This document shows positions 46,498 to 58,395 of a DNA stretch of 64,000 nt, one piece after another (positions within the stretch are counted from its first letter, which is position 1; each line of letters opens with the position of its first letter). The stretch is taken from assembly GCA_040954595.2 (NCBI GenBank), contig CM082584.2, positions 2,294,001 through 2,358,000 of the forward strand, given 5' to 3'. Position numbers and translations under genes: made by a program. The notes under the pieces were generated by a model. It searched no databases and was not told the origin of the DNA. It saw only the letters and a list, made by a program, of their open reading frames with translations. This DNA comes from Balanoglossus misakiensis. Its lineage: Eukaryota > Hemichordata.

Positions 46498-47865
46498 AAA
46501 ATGTAAGATTCACAGAAGATTACTTCTTTCAGTTTTACAGGAGATCATCTAAACTTGTAAAAAAAATCTCTCTATTTTTTGCATGGCACCATGGTAAAAT
46601 ATGAAAATTTGCAATGTTTGATGTTCCGTGTCTAAATCATGTTTGATCTAATTTTCACGAAATTTTCAGATTATATTACAATATATGTGCAGATACAGAT
46701 AGTGACTTATGTTTTTGATATCTGGATTATAATTTAAATTCACAGGCGCTCAAATATGGTAAACCTAGCATTTTACCATTGCAAATGGGTGGCCTTATTG
46801 GGTTGACATTTCATTAGATGGCAATATTTGTTTATACATTGCAATTTGCTGAAAATCAGTTCAATCACTGTAGTAAGTGGAAATATTTAAATTCTTGTGT
46901 ATTTTAGCAATCATAAAGCTGATATTACTATCAAAAAAATGTTATACAGTTGCTTCTGGACAGCAAAAATTGCCATCATTCAAGTCAAAGTCTCAGATCG
47001 GCCCTTTTGCTTACCTGTGTCGAGCAGATATCAAAAGTGGAGAAAGTTGGATAGTTTAATTTCTACATGTTACCTGTACTATCCTTGTAGACTATTAACA
47101 TTAACAAGAATTTCATATTAAATTCTGGTATGATATGCATGGAAAGACTGGCTGGCTATAAATCATAAAAATGGACGCCGTTGCACCATACAGTTTTACT
47201 GCATACACACGTATTTTAAGCAAACTGTGCCTTTCATGTATTCCACTTTTCTCCCTTCCTTGCTGGTTTTCTCTGTTTTTTTTCTGACTGTGTCTTTATA
47301 AAATTACTATTTTTTTTTATTTTTTTTTATTTTTTTTTTTTTTTTTGGGGGGGGGGGGTAATTCAATTTCTGGCTCAAAAAATTGTACTAGAGCTGGTAA
47401 GGTTTCCTGAAAATTAATCCCTGTATCTTTAACGCAGGTGTGCAAGTTCATATAAAGTTCATTGGTTAAAGGAATATTATGAGCTGATAAATTTACTAAG
47501 CTCTTCTTTCCAGTTAGAAGCTCTGCTATATTAACAACTACTCTCAATGCTACTTCAATAATGTTGCCTGTGCAAATTGACAATCAAAATATCCATTAGT
47601 TAGACAACATATTTGGTTGGGTAATTACAGAATAATAACTATAATTCCATGCATACTCTACCTAAACTCAAATTAGAATATATAACTAAAATTATAGTTA
47701 TACACAGGTCTATAAAATGCTAAGAAAATGTAAAATCTAGGAAAGAACACCTATGGGCATTCAGCTCTTAGCAGATAACATCAGTCACTTTGAAGACATG
47801 TCACTTCCCAGACTTTACTAAAAATACTTCCAACTCTGACGTTAAACGCATCTCCAAAAAATCCA
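46498..47865. repeat. 1.4-kb repeat family B, copy 1
   Basis: Begins with AAGATTCACAGAAGATTACT, passes through CAATATATGTGCAGATACAG, GGCGCTCAAATATGGTAAAC and CAATTTGCTGAAAATCAG, and ends with ACATGTCACTTCCCAGAC before a CCAATATGGCAACCATGAAG segment of the neighbouring family. It contains a T/G homopolymer junction at about 47,310-47,358 and a conserved minus-strand frame. Further copies start at about 50,417 and 52,265 and recur in the 7.36-kb duplication. Confidence 0.75.
47359..47583 (-). CDS. Conserved exon-like frame in repeat family B, copy 1
   Basis: The minus-strand frame gives GNIIEVALRVVVNIAELLTG, KKSLVNLSAHNIPLTNELYM and NLHTCVKDTGINFQETLPAL. A TTTGCACAG acceptor precedes the GNII codons. 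The mix of helix-like hydrophobics and charged residues looks protein-like, and the frame stays open in every copy. No family is recognised. Copies differ by several amino-acid changes (V/D, F/V, QFF/HLF), so constraint is not evident. It may be an exon captured by a repeat, or a chance frame. Confidence 0.25.
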
Positions 47866-48634
47866 ATATGGCAACCATGAAGAAGACAATTAAAGCAACA
47901 TGCTGCATTGGAGGGACCAAAGTGGTAAGCATGGTTCCAAAAGAAAGCAAAGGCTGTTTCTGTTGTGGATGCCAAGAAATGGTAAAGTAAGCCAGAGGTC
48001 ATGCAAAATTGTGCTAACAAAATTTGATATCAAACTGATCAGTGTCCAACAAAAAACCAGACTTCTAAGCTCTATTGGTTAACTTGAAATAGCTTATGTA
48101 CATAATTATTGCGTTAAAGTTTAATACTTCATTAGGTGTTCCAGTCCACCAAATTTGAAGGCTGTATCTGCTGTACATTCCAAGGCATGGGATAGTAGAT
48201 CAAAGGTCATTGCCAAAATTATCAAAAGATTTGGGTTTTGTCCTGGCAGCAGTAGTACTCGTGTGAACAAAATCATGACTGCTGTGCTTTTTAACAAGAG
48301 GCATATCCACATAAAATAAGTTCTGGAATAACTGGATCAAAGGACAAGCGAGAGTCGCAAATAAATTGTTTAAATCAAGTTCTGTAAAAACTTGATCAAA
48401 GAACATGTGAAAGTAGTCTAATAATTTTGATATATTCTGGTCATATGGTGACTCATATCCATAAAAAGAATTTGTGTGGTTTCAATGAGCAGGCTAGAAA
48501 TAGGAAATATTAGTCTTTTATCAGAGATCAGAAAATCCAATTTGGCTCAATAAGGTTTACCCAATCACAATTTACTTGAAAACTTGATTAGAAAAAGATT
48601 TGTGAAATTTTTCATGAGATTTTTCAAAAATCCA
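47866..48634. repeat. Degenerate tandem family, continued
   Basis: Another unit of the 40,626-46,000 family, with GGAGGGACCAAAGTGGT, GTAGATCAAAGGTCATTGCC near 48,195 and the CATATGGTGACTCATATCC landmark. No gene. Confidence 0.65.
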
Positions 48635-50603
48635 ATATGGCAACCAAAGTGACATGACCACTAATGATATTGTTGTCAAACATTGAACCGCACAGTAAAT
48701 TAGAACTTGATTTGCCTTGTAGTTGTTGAAAAGATGTCAATTTTTAAGGGTTATCAGAATATCCAATATGGCCACCATTAAGAAGAAATGGGACAGGCCC
48801 AAGCGGTTAGCATGGTTCCAACAGAAAGCAAAGGCTGTTTTGTTGTGGATGCCAAGAAATGGTAAAGTAAGCCAGAGGTCACGCAAAATTGTGACACAAA
48901 TTTTTGATCTTAAACTGATCAGTGTCCAACAAAAACCAGACTTGTAAGCTCCATTTGTTTACTTGAAATAGCTTATGTACAAAATTATTGTGTTAAAGTT
49001 TAATACTTCATTAGTTGTTTCAGTCCTCCAAATTTGAAGACTGTATCTGCTGTGCATGCCAACTTATGGAAAAGTAGATCAAAGGTCATTGCCATAATTA
49101 GCAAAATATTTTGGTTATTTCCTGGCAGCAGCAGTACTCATGTGAACAAAATCATGACTGTTGTGCTTTTTAACAAGAGGCATATCCACATAAAATAAGT
49201 TCTGGAATTACTGGATCAAAGGGCATATCCACATAAAATAAGTTCTGGAATTACTGGATCAAAGGACATGCGAGAGTCGCAAACAAATTGTTTATTCAAG
49301 TTTTATTATTGTCATTGAACCGCACAGTAAATTAGAACTTGATTTGCCTTGTAGTTGTTTTATAAGATGTCAATTTTTAAAGGTTATACGAAAATCCAAT
49401 ATGGCCGCCATGAAGAAGACAATTAAAACTAAAAGCAGCATTGGAGGGACCAAAGCGGTTAGCATGGTTCCAACAGAAAGCAAAGGCTTTATCTGTTATG
49501 GATGCTGAGAAATGGTAAGTAAGCCAGAGGTCACGCAAATTTTGGCCAACAAATTTTGATATCAAACTGAGCTGTGTCCAACAGAAAACAGACTTCTAAG
49601 CTCTTTTGGTTCACTTGAAATAGCTTATGTACATAATTATTGTGTTAAAGTTTAATACTTCATTAGGTGTTCCAGCCAAAAAAATTTGAAGACTGTATTT
49701 GCTGTTTATTCCAAGTAATGGGATAGTAGATCAAAGGTCATTGCCAAAATTATCAAAAGATTTGGGTTATGTCCTGGCAGCAAAGGTCATTGCCAAAATT
49801 ATCAAAAGATTTGGGTTATGTCCTGGCAGCAGTCGTACTCATGTGAACAAAATTATGACTGTTGTGCTTTTTAACAAGAGGCATATCCACATAAAATAAG
49901 TTCTGGAATTACTGGATCAAAGGACATGCGAGAGTCGCAAACACATTGTTTAATCAAGTTCTGTAAAAACTTGATCAAAGAACATGTGAAAGTAGTCTAA
50001 TAATTGTGATATATTCTGGTCATATGGTGACTCATATCCATAAAAAGAATTTGTGTGGTTTCAATGAGCAGGCTAGAAATAGGAAATTTTAGTCTTTTAT
50101 TGGAGATCAGAAAATCGAATTTGGCTTCAATAAGGTTTACCCAATCACAATTTACTTGAAAACTTGATTAGAAATAGATTTTTGAAATTTTTTAATGATA
50201 TTTTTTCAAAAATCCAAAGCCACATGACCACTAATGATATTATTGTCAAACATTGAACTGCACAGTAAATTAGAACTTGATTGGCCCTGTAGTTTTTGAA
50301 AAAAATGTCAACTTTTAAAGGTTATCCGAAAATCCAATATGGCCGCCATGAAGAAGACAATTAAAACATTTACTAAAAGCAGCATTTGAGGGACCAAAGC
50401 GATTAACATGGTTCCAACATAAAAATGCAAGATTCACAGAAGATTACTTCTTTCAGTTTTACAGGAGATCATCTAAACTTGTAAAAAAATCTCTCTATTT
50501 TTTGCATGGCACCATGGTAAGATATGAAAATTTGCAATGTTTGATGTTCCGTGTCTCAATCATGTTTTATCTAATTTTCACGAAATTTCCAGATTATATT
50601 GAA

Positions 50604-50790
50604 CACCTATTGCCTGGCCATGAGGGCCATAGCGGCCGTTTATTACACCGGAGGGGTTGTGAGTTACCAGAATCATATGCTATTTCCCGAGGCCGCAGGC
50701 CGAGGGAAATAGCGTATGATTCTGGTAACTCACAGCCACGTGGGGGTAAAAACGGCTGCTATGGCCCGAATATAGGCCAGGCTATAGGTG
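50604..50790. mobile_element. 187-bp hairpin element
   Basis: Ends CACCTAT / ATAGGTG with long GC-rich arms. GTGAGTTACCAGAATCATA pairs with the inverse near 50,715-50,735, and the apex is GGCCGCAGGCCGAGGG. It is far more GC-rich than its surroundings. A 98-codon frame crossing it is a by-product of the palindrome. A second copy is at 57,962-58,148. Confidence 0.75.
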
Positions 50791-50792
50791 TT

Positions 50793-51037
50793 TTATAATA
50801 AACCTCATGCTGACAGTTTTGGAAAATCATGCAATTTTCTCTTGAGGTTGGCAGACGACATCTTCAGCGGTGGCCATTGTGTCAGACGCGACGCTGATTG
50901 ACGTGACCACGTTTGTCATGTGACCGGTTTATATTTTTTCTGCTATTTCCCTAACGGTTCATAGTCGATTCTATTTTCCTATCACGTGACGGATTCTGGC
51001 GAATCACGGCACAGTATTAGCATGAGGTATATTATAA
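50793..51037. mobile_element. 245-bp MITE-like element next to the hairpin
   Basis: Terminal inverted repeats TTATAATAAACCTCATGCTG (50793-50812) and, inverted, at 51015-51037 (TTAGCATGAGGTATATTATAA). The interior is CpG-containing with GTCACGTGAC-like sequence. It begins 2 bp after the hairpin element, so the two may form one composite insertion. A second copy is at 58,151-58,395. Confidence 0.65.
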
Positions 51038-51686
51038 TACAATATATGTGCAGATACAGATAGTGACTTAAGTTTTTGATATCTGGATTATAATTTAAAT
51101 TCCCAGGCGCTCAAATATGGTAAACCTAGCATTTTACCATTGCAAATGGGCGGCCATATTGGGTTGACATTTCATTAGATGGCAATATTTGTTTATACAC
51201 TGCAATTTGCTGAAAATCAGTTCAATCACTGTAGTAAGTGGAAATATTTAAAGTCTTGTGTATTTTAGCAATCATAAAGCTGATATTACTACCAAAAACA
51301 TTTTATACAGTTACTTCTGAACAGCAAAAATTGCCATCATTCAAGTCAAAGTCTCAGATCGGCCCTTTTGCTTGCCTGTGTCGAGTGGATATCAAAAGTG
51401 GAGAAAGTTGGATAGTTTAATTTCTACATGTTACCTGTACTATCCTTGTAGACTATTAACATTAACAAGAATTTCATATTAAATTTTGGTATGATATGCA
51501 TGGAAAGACTGGCTGGCTATAAATCATGAAAATGGACGCCGTTGCACCATACAGTTTTTACTGCACACACATGTATTTTAAGCACACTGTGTCTTTCATG
51601 TATTCCACTTTTCTCCCTTCCTTGCTGGCTTTGTCTATTTCTTTTCTGACTGTGTCTTTATGAAATTACTGATTTTTTTTTGGTAA

Positions 51687-51908
51687 TTAAACTTCTGGCT
51701 CAAATAAATGTACTAGAGCTGGTAAGGTTTCCTGAACATTAATCCCTGTATCTTTAACGCAGGTGTGCAAGTTCATATAAAGTTCATTGGTTAAAGGAAT
51801 ATTATGAGCTGATAAATTTACTAAGCTCTTCTTTCCAGTTAGAAGCTCTGCTATATTATCAACTACTCTCAATGCTACTTCAATAATGTTGCCTGTGCAA
51901 ATTGACAA
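51687..51908 (-). CDS. Conserved exon-like frame in repeat family B, copy 2
   Basis: Same frame as at 47,359-47,583, here with VVDNIAELL, TGINVQETLPALVHLF and an earlier end (FEPEV*). The start Met and the TTTGCACAG acceptor are retained. Unknown function, possibly non-coding. Confidence 0.25.
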   Translation of the reverse strand: MSICTGNIIEVALRVVDNIAELLTGKKSLVNLSAHNIPLTNELYMNLHTCVKDTGINVQETLPALVHLFEPEV

Positions 51909-52264
51909 TCAAAATATCCATTAGTTAGACAACATATTTGATTGGGTAATTACAGAATAATTACTTTAATTCCATGCATACTCTACCTAAACTCAAATTA
52001 GAATATATAACTGAAATTATAATTATAAACAGGTCTATGAAATGCTAAGAAAATGTAAAATCTAGGAAAGAACACCCATGGGCATTCAGCTCTTAGCAGA
52101 TAACATCAGTCACTTTGAAGACATGTCACTTCCCAGACTTTACTAAAAAAACTTCAAACTCTGAAGTGAAACGCATCTCCAAAAAATCCAATATGGCAAC
52201 CATGAAGAAGACAATTAAAGCAACATGCTGCATTGCAGGGGCCAAAGTGGTTTGCATGGTTCCA

Positions 52265-53595
52265 ACATAAAAATGCAAGATTCACAGAAGATTACTTCTT
52301 TCAGTTTTACAGGAGATCATCTAATCTTGTAAAAAAAATCTCTCTATTTTTTGCATGGCACCATGGTAAAATATGAAAATTTGCAATGTTTGATCTTCTG
52401 TGTCTCGATCATGTTTGATCTAATTTTCACGAAATTTTCAGATTATATTACAATATATGTGCAGATACAGATAGTGACTTAAGTTTTTGATATCTGGATT
52501 ATAATTTAAATTCCCAGGCGCTCAAATATGGTAAACCTAGCATTTTACCATTGCAAATAGGCGGCCTTAATTGGGTTGACATTTCATTAGATGGCAATAT
52601 TTGTTTATACACTGCAATTTGCTGAAAATCAGTTCAATCACTGTAGTAAGTGGAAATATTTAAATTCTGATGTATTTTTAGCAATCATAAAGCTGATATT
52701 ACTACCAAATAAATGCTATACAGTTACTTCTGGACAGCAAAAATTGCCATCATTCAAGTCATAGTCTCAGATCGGCCCTTTTGCTTGCCTGTGTCGAGCG
52801 GATATCAAAAGTGGAGAAAGTTTGATAGTTTAATTTCAACATGTTACCTGTACTATCCTTGTAGACTATTAACATTAACAAGAATTTCATATTAAATTTT
52901 GGTATGATATGCATGGAAAGACTGGCTGCTTATAAATCATAAAAATTGACGCCGTTGCACCATACAGTTTTTACAGCACACACACGTATTTTAAGCAAAC
53001 TGTGTCGTTCATGTATTCCACTTTTCTCCCTTCCTTGCTGGCTTTCTCTGTTTCTTTTCTGACTGTGTCTTTATGAAATTACTGATTTTTTTTGGTAATT
53101 CAATTTCTGGCTCAAATAAATGTACTAGAGCTGGTAAGGTTTCCTGAACATTAATCCCTGTATCTTTAACGCAGGTGTGCAAGTTCATATAAAGTTCATT
53201 GGTTAAAGGAATATTATGAGCTGATAAATTTACTAAGCTCTTCTTTCCAGTTAGAAGCTCTGCTATATTATCAACTACTCTTAATGCTACTTCAATAATG
53301 TTGCCTGTGCAAATTGACAATCAAAATATCCATTAGTTAGACAACATATTTGGTTGGGTAATTACAGAATAATTACTTTAATTCCATGCATACCCTTCCT
53401 AAACTCAAATTAGAATATATAACTGAAATTATAATTATACACAGGTCTATGAAATGCTAAGAAAATGTAAAATCTAGGAAAGAACACCCATGGGCATTCA
53501 GCTCTTAGCAGATAACATCAATCACTTTGAAGACATGTCACTTCCCAGACTTTACTAAAAAATACTTCCAACTCTGAAGTAAAACGCATCTCCAA
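52265..53595. repeat. Repeat family B, copy 3
   Basis: Uninterrupted copy adjacent to copy 2, with the same landmarks 1,412 bp on. It ends near AAACGCATCTCCAAG, where unrelated DNA begins. Confidence 0.8.
53009..53320 (-). CDS. Conserved exon-like frame in repeat family B, copy 3
   Basis: The longest version (103 codons), extending through FEPEIELPKKISNFIKTQ into a lysine/arginine-rich tail. Frame otherwise as in the other copies. Protein-coding status is uncertain. Confidence 0.25.
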   Translation of the reverse strand: MSICTGNIIEVALRVVDNIAELLTGKKSLVNLSAHNIPLTNELYMNLHTCVKDTGINVQETLPALVHLFEPEIELPKKISNFIKTQSEKKQRKPARKGEKWNT

Positions 53596-53599
53596 GTTG

Positions 53600-55985
53600 C
53601 ATACACAATACTATAATATACTGTTAGAGATTTATAATGTTTTAAGTGAAAAAAATACAGAGATGTAAATACCCCTGCCATTTATTCAGTGACATGTAAT
53701 GCTGCCATTATGCACTGATTGACTCTAGCCACTTTCCCAGTAGGAGGAAAAAGACCATATGCCGTCTTCAGCATAAAAATCTCAGTTTACTCTGGCTAAT
53801 TATATTGGAGTTCTTATCAGTGTTTCGGGACGCTTAGATGATAATCGTTGAAATGGACAACACCAACATATGACGTTAACAAGCGGGAAGAAACAAAAGT
53901 TACTCAGTTTTTGGCATTTTATTTTTATTTGCAAGACCGAGAAATTAAAATATGACAAATTTAGAAATCAATCAGATTATACAGCATGTCCCACTTTGAA
54001 TGGTGGCCATATTGGATTCTGAACTCCCTAGTAATATAAACATATAGTGTACTTAGTGAGTCTCAGTATAGGGTAATCAACACAATCAGACAAAACTTGG
54101 GTTACCCATTGGAATATTCCTATCAAATTTCAAAGCAATCCCATATGCAGTTTCAGAAAAATCAGTATTTTCTCCAAAATTGTATAATATCTTACTTCAA
54201 TCGCTTCAGGGAACATGCCTACCAAAGCTCAAGGCGATCTGACATGCAGTTTGAAAGAAAATAATTTTTGATGAAAAATTCCACAACTTTCACACACAAA
54301 ACGCAAATATGTAAATTTCAAGTATTTTTTTTAAACATCTCATTTAATTATCCCCAAGGAACAAGCCTACCAAATTTGAAAGCAATCTCACAAGCGGTTT
54401 TAGAGGAAACAATTTTTGACCAAAAATGGCAAAAATTGCTACAAAATTATAAATATGCACATTTTTCATCAACCAGGTTTTCATCAACTGGGACCACACA
54501 TACAAAAGTATGCTTCCAAGCAACACGACTCTAGGAGAAAAAATCCTTGTCGCCCTGGTCAAAAAATTGGCTTATACTAAAACATCAAATCGGTTATCTC
54601 TCAAAGCTAAAAGGGTTATCACCAAACAGATTACAATGCCTAAGTTAAAATGTTTAAGACATTTTCTTTAGTTGTGGTTTTGGTTTTATCGGTTTTCCCA
54701 ATAAAAATTAGGATAATTTTTTAAGTATGCCAACGGAGAGGTGGAAATCTCACCAGAAAAGCGAAAATACACCAACCACGTTTAAACCGTAAAATTAAAA
54801 AAAAAACACCTGCAAACACCGAGGTGACTCATATAAAAACCTCAAAGAACGTATGGAATTATGTATGGAAAAATACCGTGGTTTCCTGACCTTCCGCTAA
54901 ACAAAGACTATACGTATGGAACTATCGTTCCGTCCACCAGCAAAGAGACTTTCCAGAGAAAAACGTTCTACCCGTACCTTATGTCGCCATAGTGACGTGC
55001 CATTTTGCCACAACCGTTCGACAGTATGGTCGACTATTTTGACACTAAACATCCTGCAGCGCTGCCATCCTTTTCAATCTCACAAACTGGCCCTACGTGC
55101 GCTTAGGCAAGAGGCCTAGCAATAAAAATTTCACAAAATATAACCCTATAAATATGATAAGACTTTCTCGATTATGACTTCCTGGTCTCCTGATTCGGGA
55201 GCCAGCGCAGCCATACCCAGAATAGCCGAGAGGCTAGCTGCACGCCCGTAGCTCGGAATTGTTTCTGGAATTAAACCTACTTCTGTTCAACTACAAGGTG
55301 TTGTACGGATAGCTGCAAGTCACCCAATACCAGACAAAACAATCGAGTGACGGTAACATAGCTAAATAGGCTATTGTACTAAAAGCAATGATTCGATTAT
55401 GAGCCTACCGAAAAGACGTCTTGATCCCGCGGCAAGTAGAAGGAAAGTGGTCGAAACCCGGCGTCGCACACCGGAAACGGATCAATGATCACCTGTTGTT
55501 ATGGTGAGTAGAACGTGTTACCCAATCACAGACCAAAGTTAGCATTACGACACACTAATGAATATGCATACATGCTACAGCTGCATATTTTATTTCTTTA
55601 GAACGCTCTGGAACATGCTCGCATTCGAAAGAATATCTCATTTGCTTTTTGAGTGTGAGTGCCTCATTGTCTACACAATAAAATCGGGGGGGGGGGGGCA
55701 CAGTGGGTAATTTCTACCACAGCCACGCATTTCAAACCAGGCAAGCGAACTGCAAACTTCCGATGTCTGAGCAACGGGTTTGATGTGCCTTGTGTTGTGA
55801 ACACTTATTCGACTTCGAGGAAACAGAGCTATAATACTTCCTAATGTGTTTCTCTTTCTGTGTCATTTTGGTCAGTCAGACCACGATACCCGAGATCGTA
55901 AACTGCTTGGGTTAGGTCGCTTAGGAGGCTGCAACTGCGGCCACAGGTCATGTCGGTGTGTGTTGTAAACAAACATGGTAAATGC
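53600..55985. other. Mixed DNA without a confident gene
   Basis: Three diverged units at about 54,118, 54,217 and 54,365 share CCTACCAAATTTGAAAGCAATC and a GCGGTTTTAGAG-like tail, forming another small tandem family. A more CG-rich stretch at 54,900-55,510 contains frames of up to 67 codons (54,916-55,119) and a short basic frame from ATG 55,398 (MSLPKRRLDPAASRRK). That frame stops shortly before a consensus donor TATG/GTGAGT at 55,503/55,504. This could be a 5' exon region, but no partner exon was found. Confidence 0.4.
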
Positions 55986-57961
55986 CTCCCGTATATGGCA
56001 ACCAAAGTGACATGACCACTAATGATATTGTTGTCAAACATTGAACCGCACAGTAAATTAGAACTTGATTTGCCTTGTAGTTGTTGAAAAGATGTCAATT
56101 TTTAAGGGTTATCAGAATATCCAATATGGCCACCATTAAGAAGAAATGGGACAGGCCCAAGCGGTTAGCATGGTTCCAACAGAAAGCAAAGGCTGTTTTG
56201 TTGTGGATGCCAAGAAATGGTAAAGTAAGCCAGAGGTCACGCAAAATTGTGACACAAATTTTTGATCTTAAACTGATCAGTGTCCAACAAAAACCAGACT
56301 TGTAAGCTCCATTTGTTTACTTGAAATAGCTTATGTACAAAATTATTGTGTTAAAGTTTAATACTTCATTAGTTGTTTCAGTCCTCCAAATTTGAAGACT
56401 GTATCTGCTGTGCATGCCAACTTATGGAAAAGTAGATCAAAGGTCATTGCCATAATTAGCAAAATATTTTGGTTATTTCCTGGCAGCAGCAGTACTCATG
56501 TGAACAAAATCATGACTGTTGTGCTTTTTAACAAGAGGCATATCCACATAAAATAAGTTCTGGAATTACTGGATCAAAGGGCATATCCACATAAAATAAG
56601 TTCTGGAATTACTGGATCAAAGGACATGCGAGAGTCGCAAACAAATTGTTTATTCAAGTTTTATTATTGTCATTGAACCGCACAGTAAATTAGAACTTGA
56701 TTTGCCTTGTAGTTGTTTTATAAGATGTCAATTTTTAAAGGTTATACGAAAATCCAATATGGCCGCCATGAAGAAGACAATTAAAACTAAAAGCAGCATT
56801 GGAGGGACCAAAGCGGTTAGCATGGTTCCAACAGAAAGCAAAGGCTTTATCTGTTATGGATGCTGAGAAATGGTAAGTAAGCCAGAGGTCACGCAAATTT
56901 TGGCCAACAAATTTTGATATCAAACTGAGCTGTGTCCAACAGAAAACAGACTTCTAAGCTCTTTTGGTTCACTTGAAATAGCTTATGTACATAATTATTG
57001 TGTTAAAGTTTAATACTTCATTAGGTGTTCCAGCCAAAAAAATTTGAAGACTGTATTTGCTGTTTATTCCAAGTAATGGGATAGTAGATCAAAGGTCATT
57101 GCCAAAATTATCAAAAGATTTGGGTTATGTCCTGGCAGCAAAGGTCATTGCCAAAATTATCAAAAGATTTGGGTTATGTCCTGGCAGCAGTCGTACTCAT
57201 GTGAACAAAATTATGACTGTTGTGCTTTTTAACAAGAGGCATATCCACATAAAATAAGTTCTGGAATTACTGGATCAAAGGACATGCGAGAGTCGCAAAC
57301 ACATTGTTTAATCAAGTTCTGTAAAAACTTGATCAAAGAACATGTGAAAGTAGTCTAATAATTGTGATATATTCTGGTCATATGGTGACTCATATCCATA
57401 AAAAGAATTTGTGTGGTTTCAATGAGCAGGCTAGAAATAGGAAATTTTAGTCTTTTATTGGAGATCAGAAAATCGAATTTGGCTTCAATAAGGTTTACCC
57501 AATCACAATTTACTTGAAAACTTGATTAGAAATAGATTTTTGAAATTTTTTAATGATATTTTTTCAAAAATCCAAAGCCACATGACCACTAATGATATTA
57601 TTGTCAAACATTGAACTGCACAGTAAATTAGAACTTGATTGGCCCTGTAGTTTTTGAAAAAAATGTCAACTTTTAAAGGTTATCCGAAAATCCAATATGG
57701 CCGCCATGAAGAAGACAATTAAAACATTTACTAAAAGCAGCATTTGAGGGACCAAAGCGATTAACATGGTTCCAACATAAAAATGCAAGATTCACAGAAG
57801 ATTACTTCTTTCAGTTTTACAGGAGATCATCTAAACTTGTAAAAAAATCTCTCTATTTTTTGCATGGCACCATGGTAAGATATGAAAATTTGCAATGTTT
57901 GATGTTCCGTGTCTCAATCATGTTTTATCTAATTTTCACGAAATTTCCAGATTATATTGAA

Positions 57962-58148
57962 CACCTATTGCCTGGCCATGAGGGCCATAGCGGCCGTTTA
58001 TTACACCGGAGGGGTTGTGAGTTACCAGAATCATATGCTATTTCCCGAGGCCGCAGGCCGAGGGAAATAGCGTATGATTCTGGTAACTCACAGCCACGTG
58101 GGGGTAAAAACGGCTGCTATGGCCCGAATATAGGCCAGGCTATAGGTG
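57962..58148. mobile_element. 187-bp hairpin element, second copy
   Basis: Copy of the element at 50,604-50,790, carried by the 7.36-kb duplication and not an independent insertion. Confidence 0.75.
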
Positions 58149-58150
58149 TT

Positions 58151-58395
58151 TTATAATAAACCTCATGCTGACAGTTTTGGAAAATCATGCAATTTTCTCT
58201 TGAGGTTGGCAGACGACATCTTCAGCGGTGGCCATTGTGTCAGACGCGACGCTGATTGACGTGACCACGTTTGTCATGTGACCGGTTTATATTTTTTCTG
58301 CTATTTCCCTAACGGTTCATAGTCGATTCTATTTTCCTATCACGTGACGGATTCTGGCGAATCACGGCACAGTATTAGCATGAGGTATATTATAA
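58151..58395. mobile_element. 245-bp MITE-like element, second copy
   Basis: Copy of 50,793-51,037 carried by the 7.36-kb duplication. Confidence 0.65.

Larger units (their letters stand above)
50417..52185. repeat. Repeat family B, copy 2, with inserted elements
   Basis: Matches copy 1 but is interrupted at about 50,600-51,037 by a hairpin and a small TIR element. The uninterrupted site (GATTATATTACAATATATG) is seen at about 46,672 and 52,441. Without the insert its length agrees with the 1,412-bp spacing of family-B landmarks. Confidence 0.75.
48635..55992. repeat. 7.36-kb tandem duplication, copy 1
   Basis: Every landmark from ATATGGCAACCAAAGTGACA (48,635) to GGTAAATGCCTCCCG (55,991) recurs 7,358 bp later. 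The join reads CCTCCCG, one extra T, then ATATGGCAACC. It holds family-A units, two family-B copies, two small inverted-repeat elements and about 2.4 kb of other DNA. Confidence 0.95.

Noticed and set aside
50502-50798. 98-codon frame (and its copy at 57,860-58,156)
   Set aside because: It spans the hairpin element; its open frame follows from the GC-rich palindrome.
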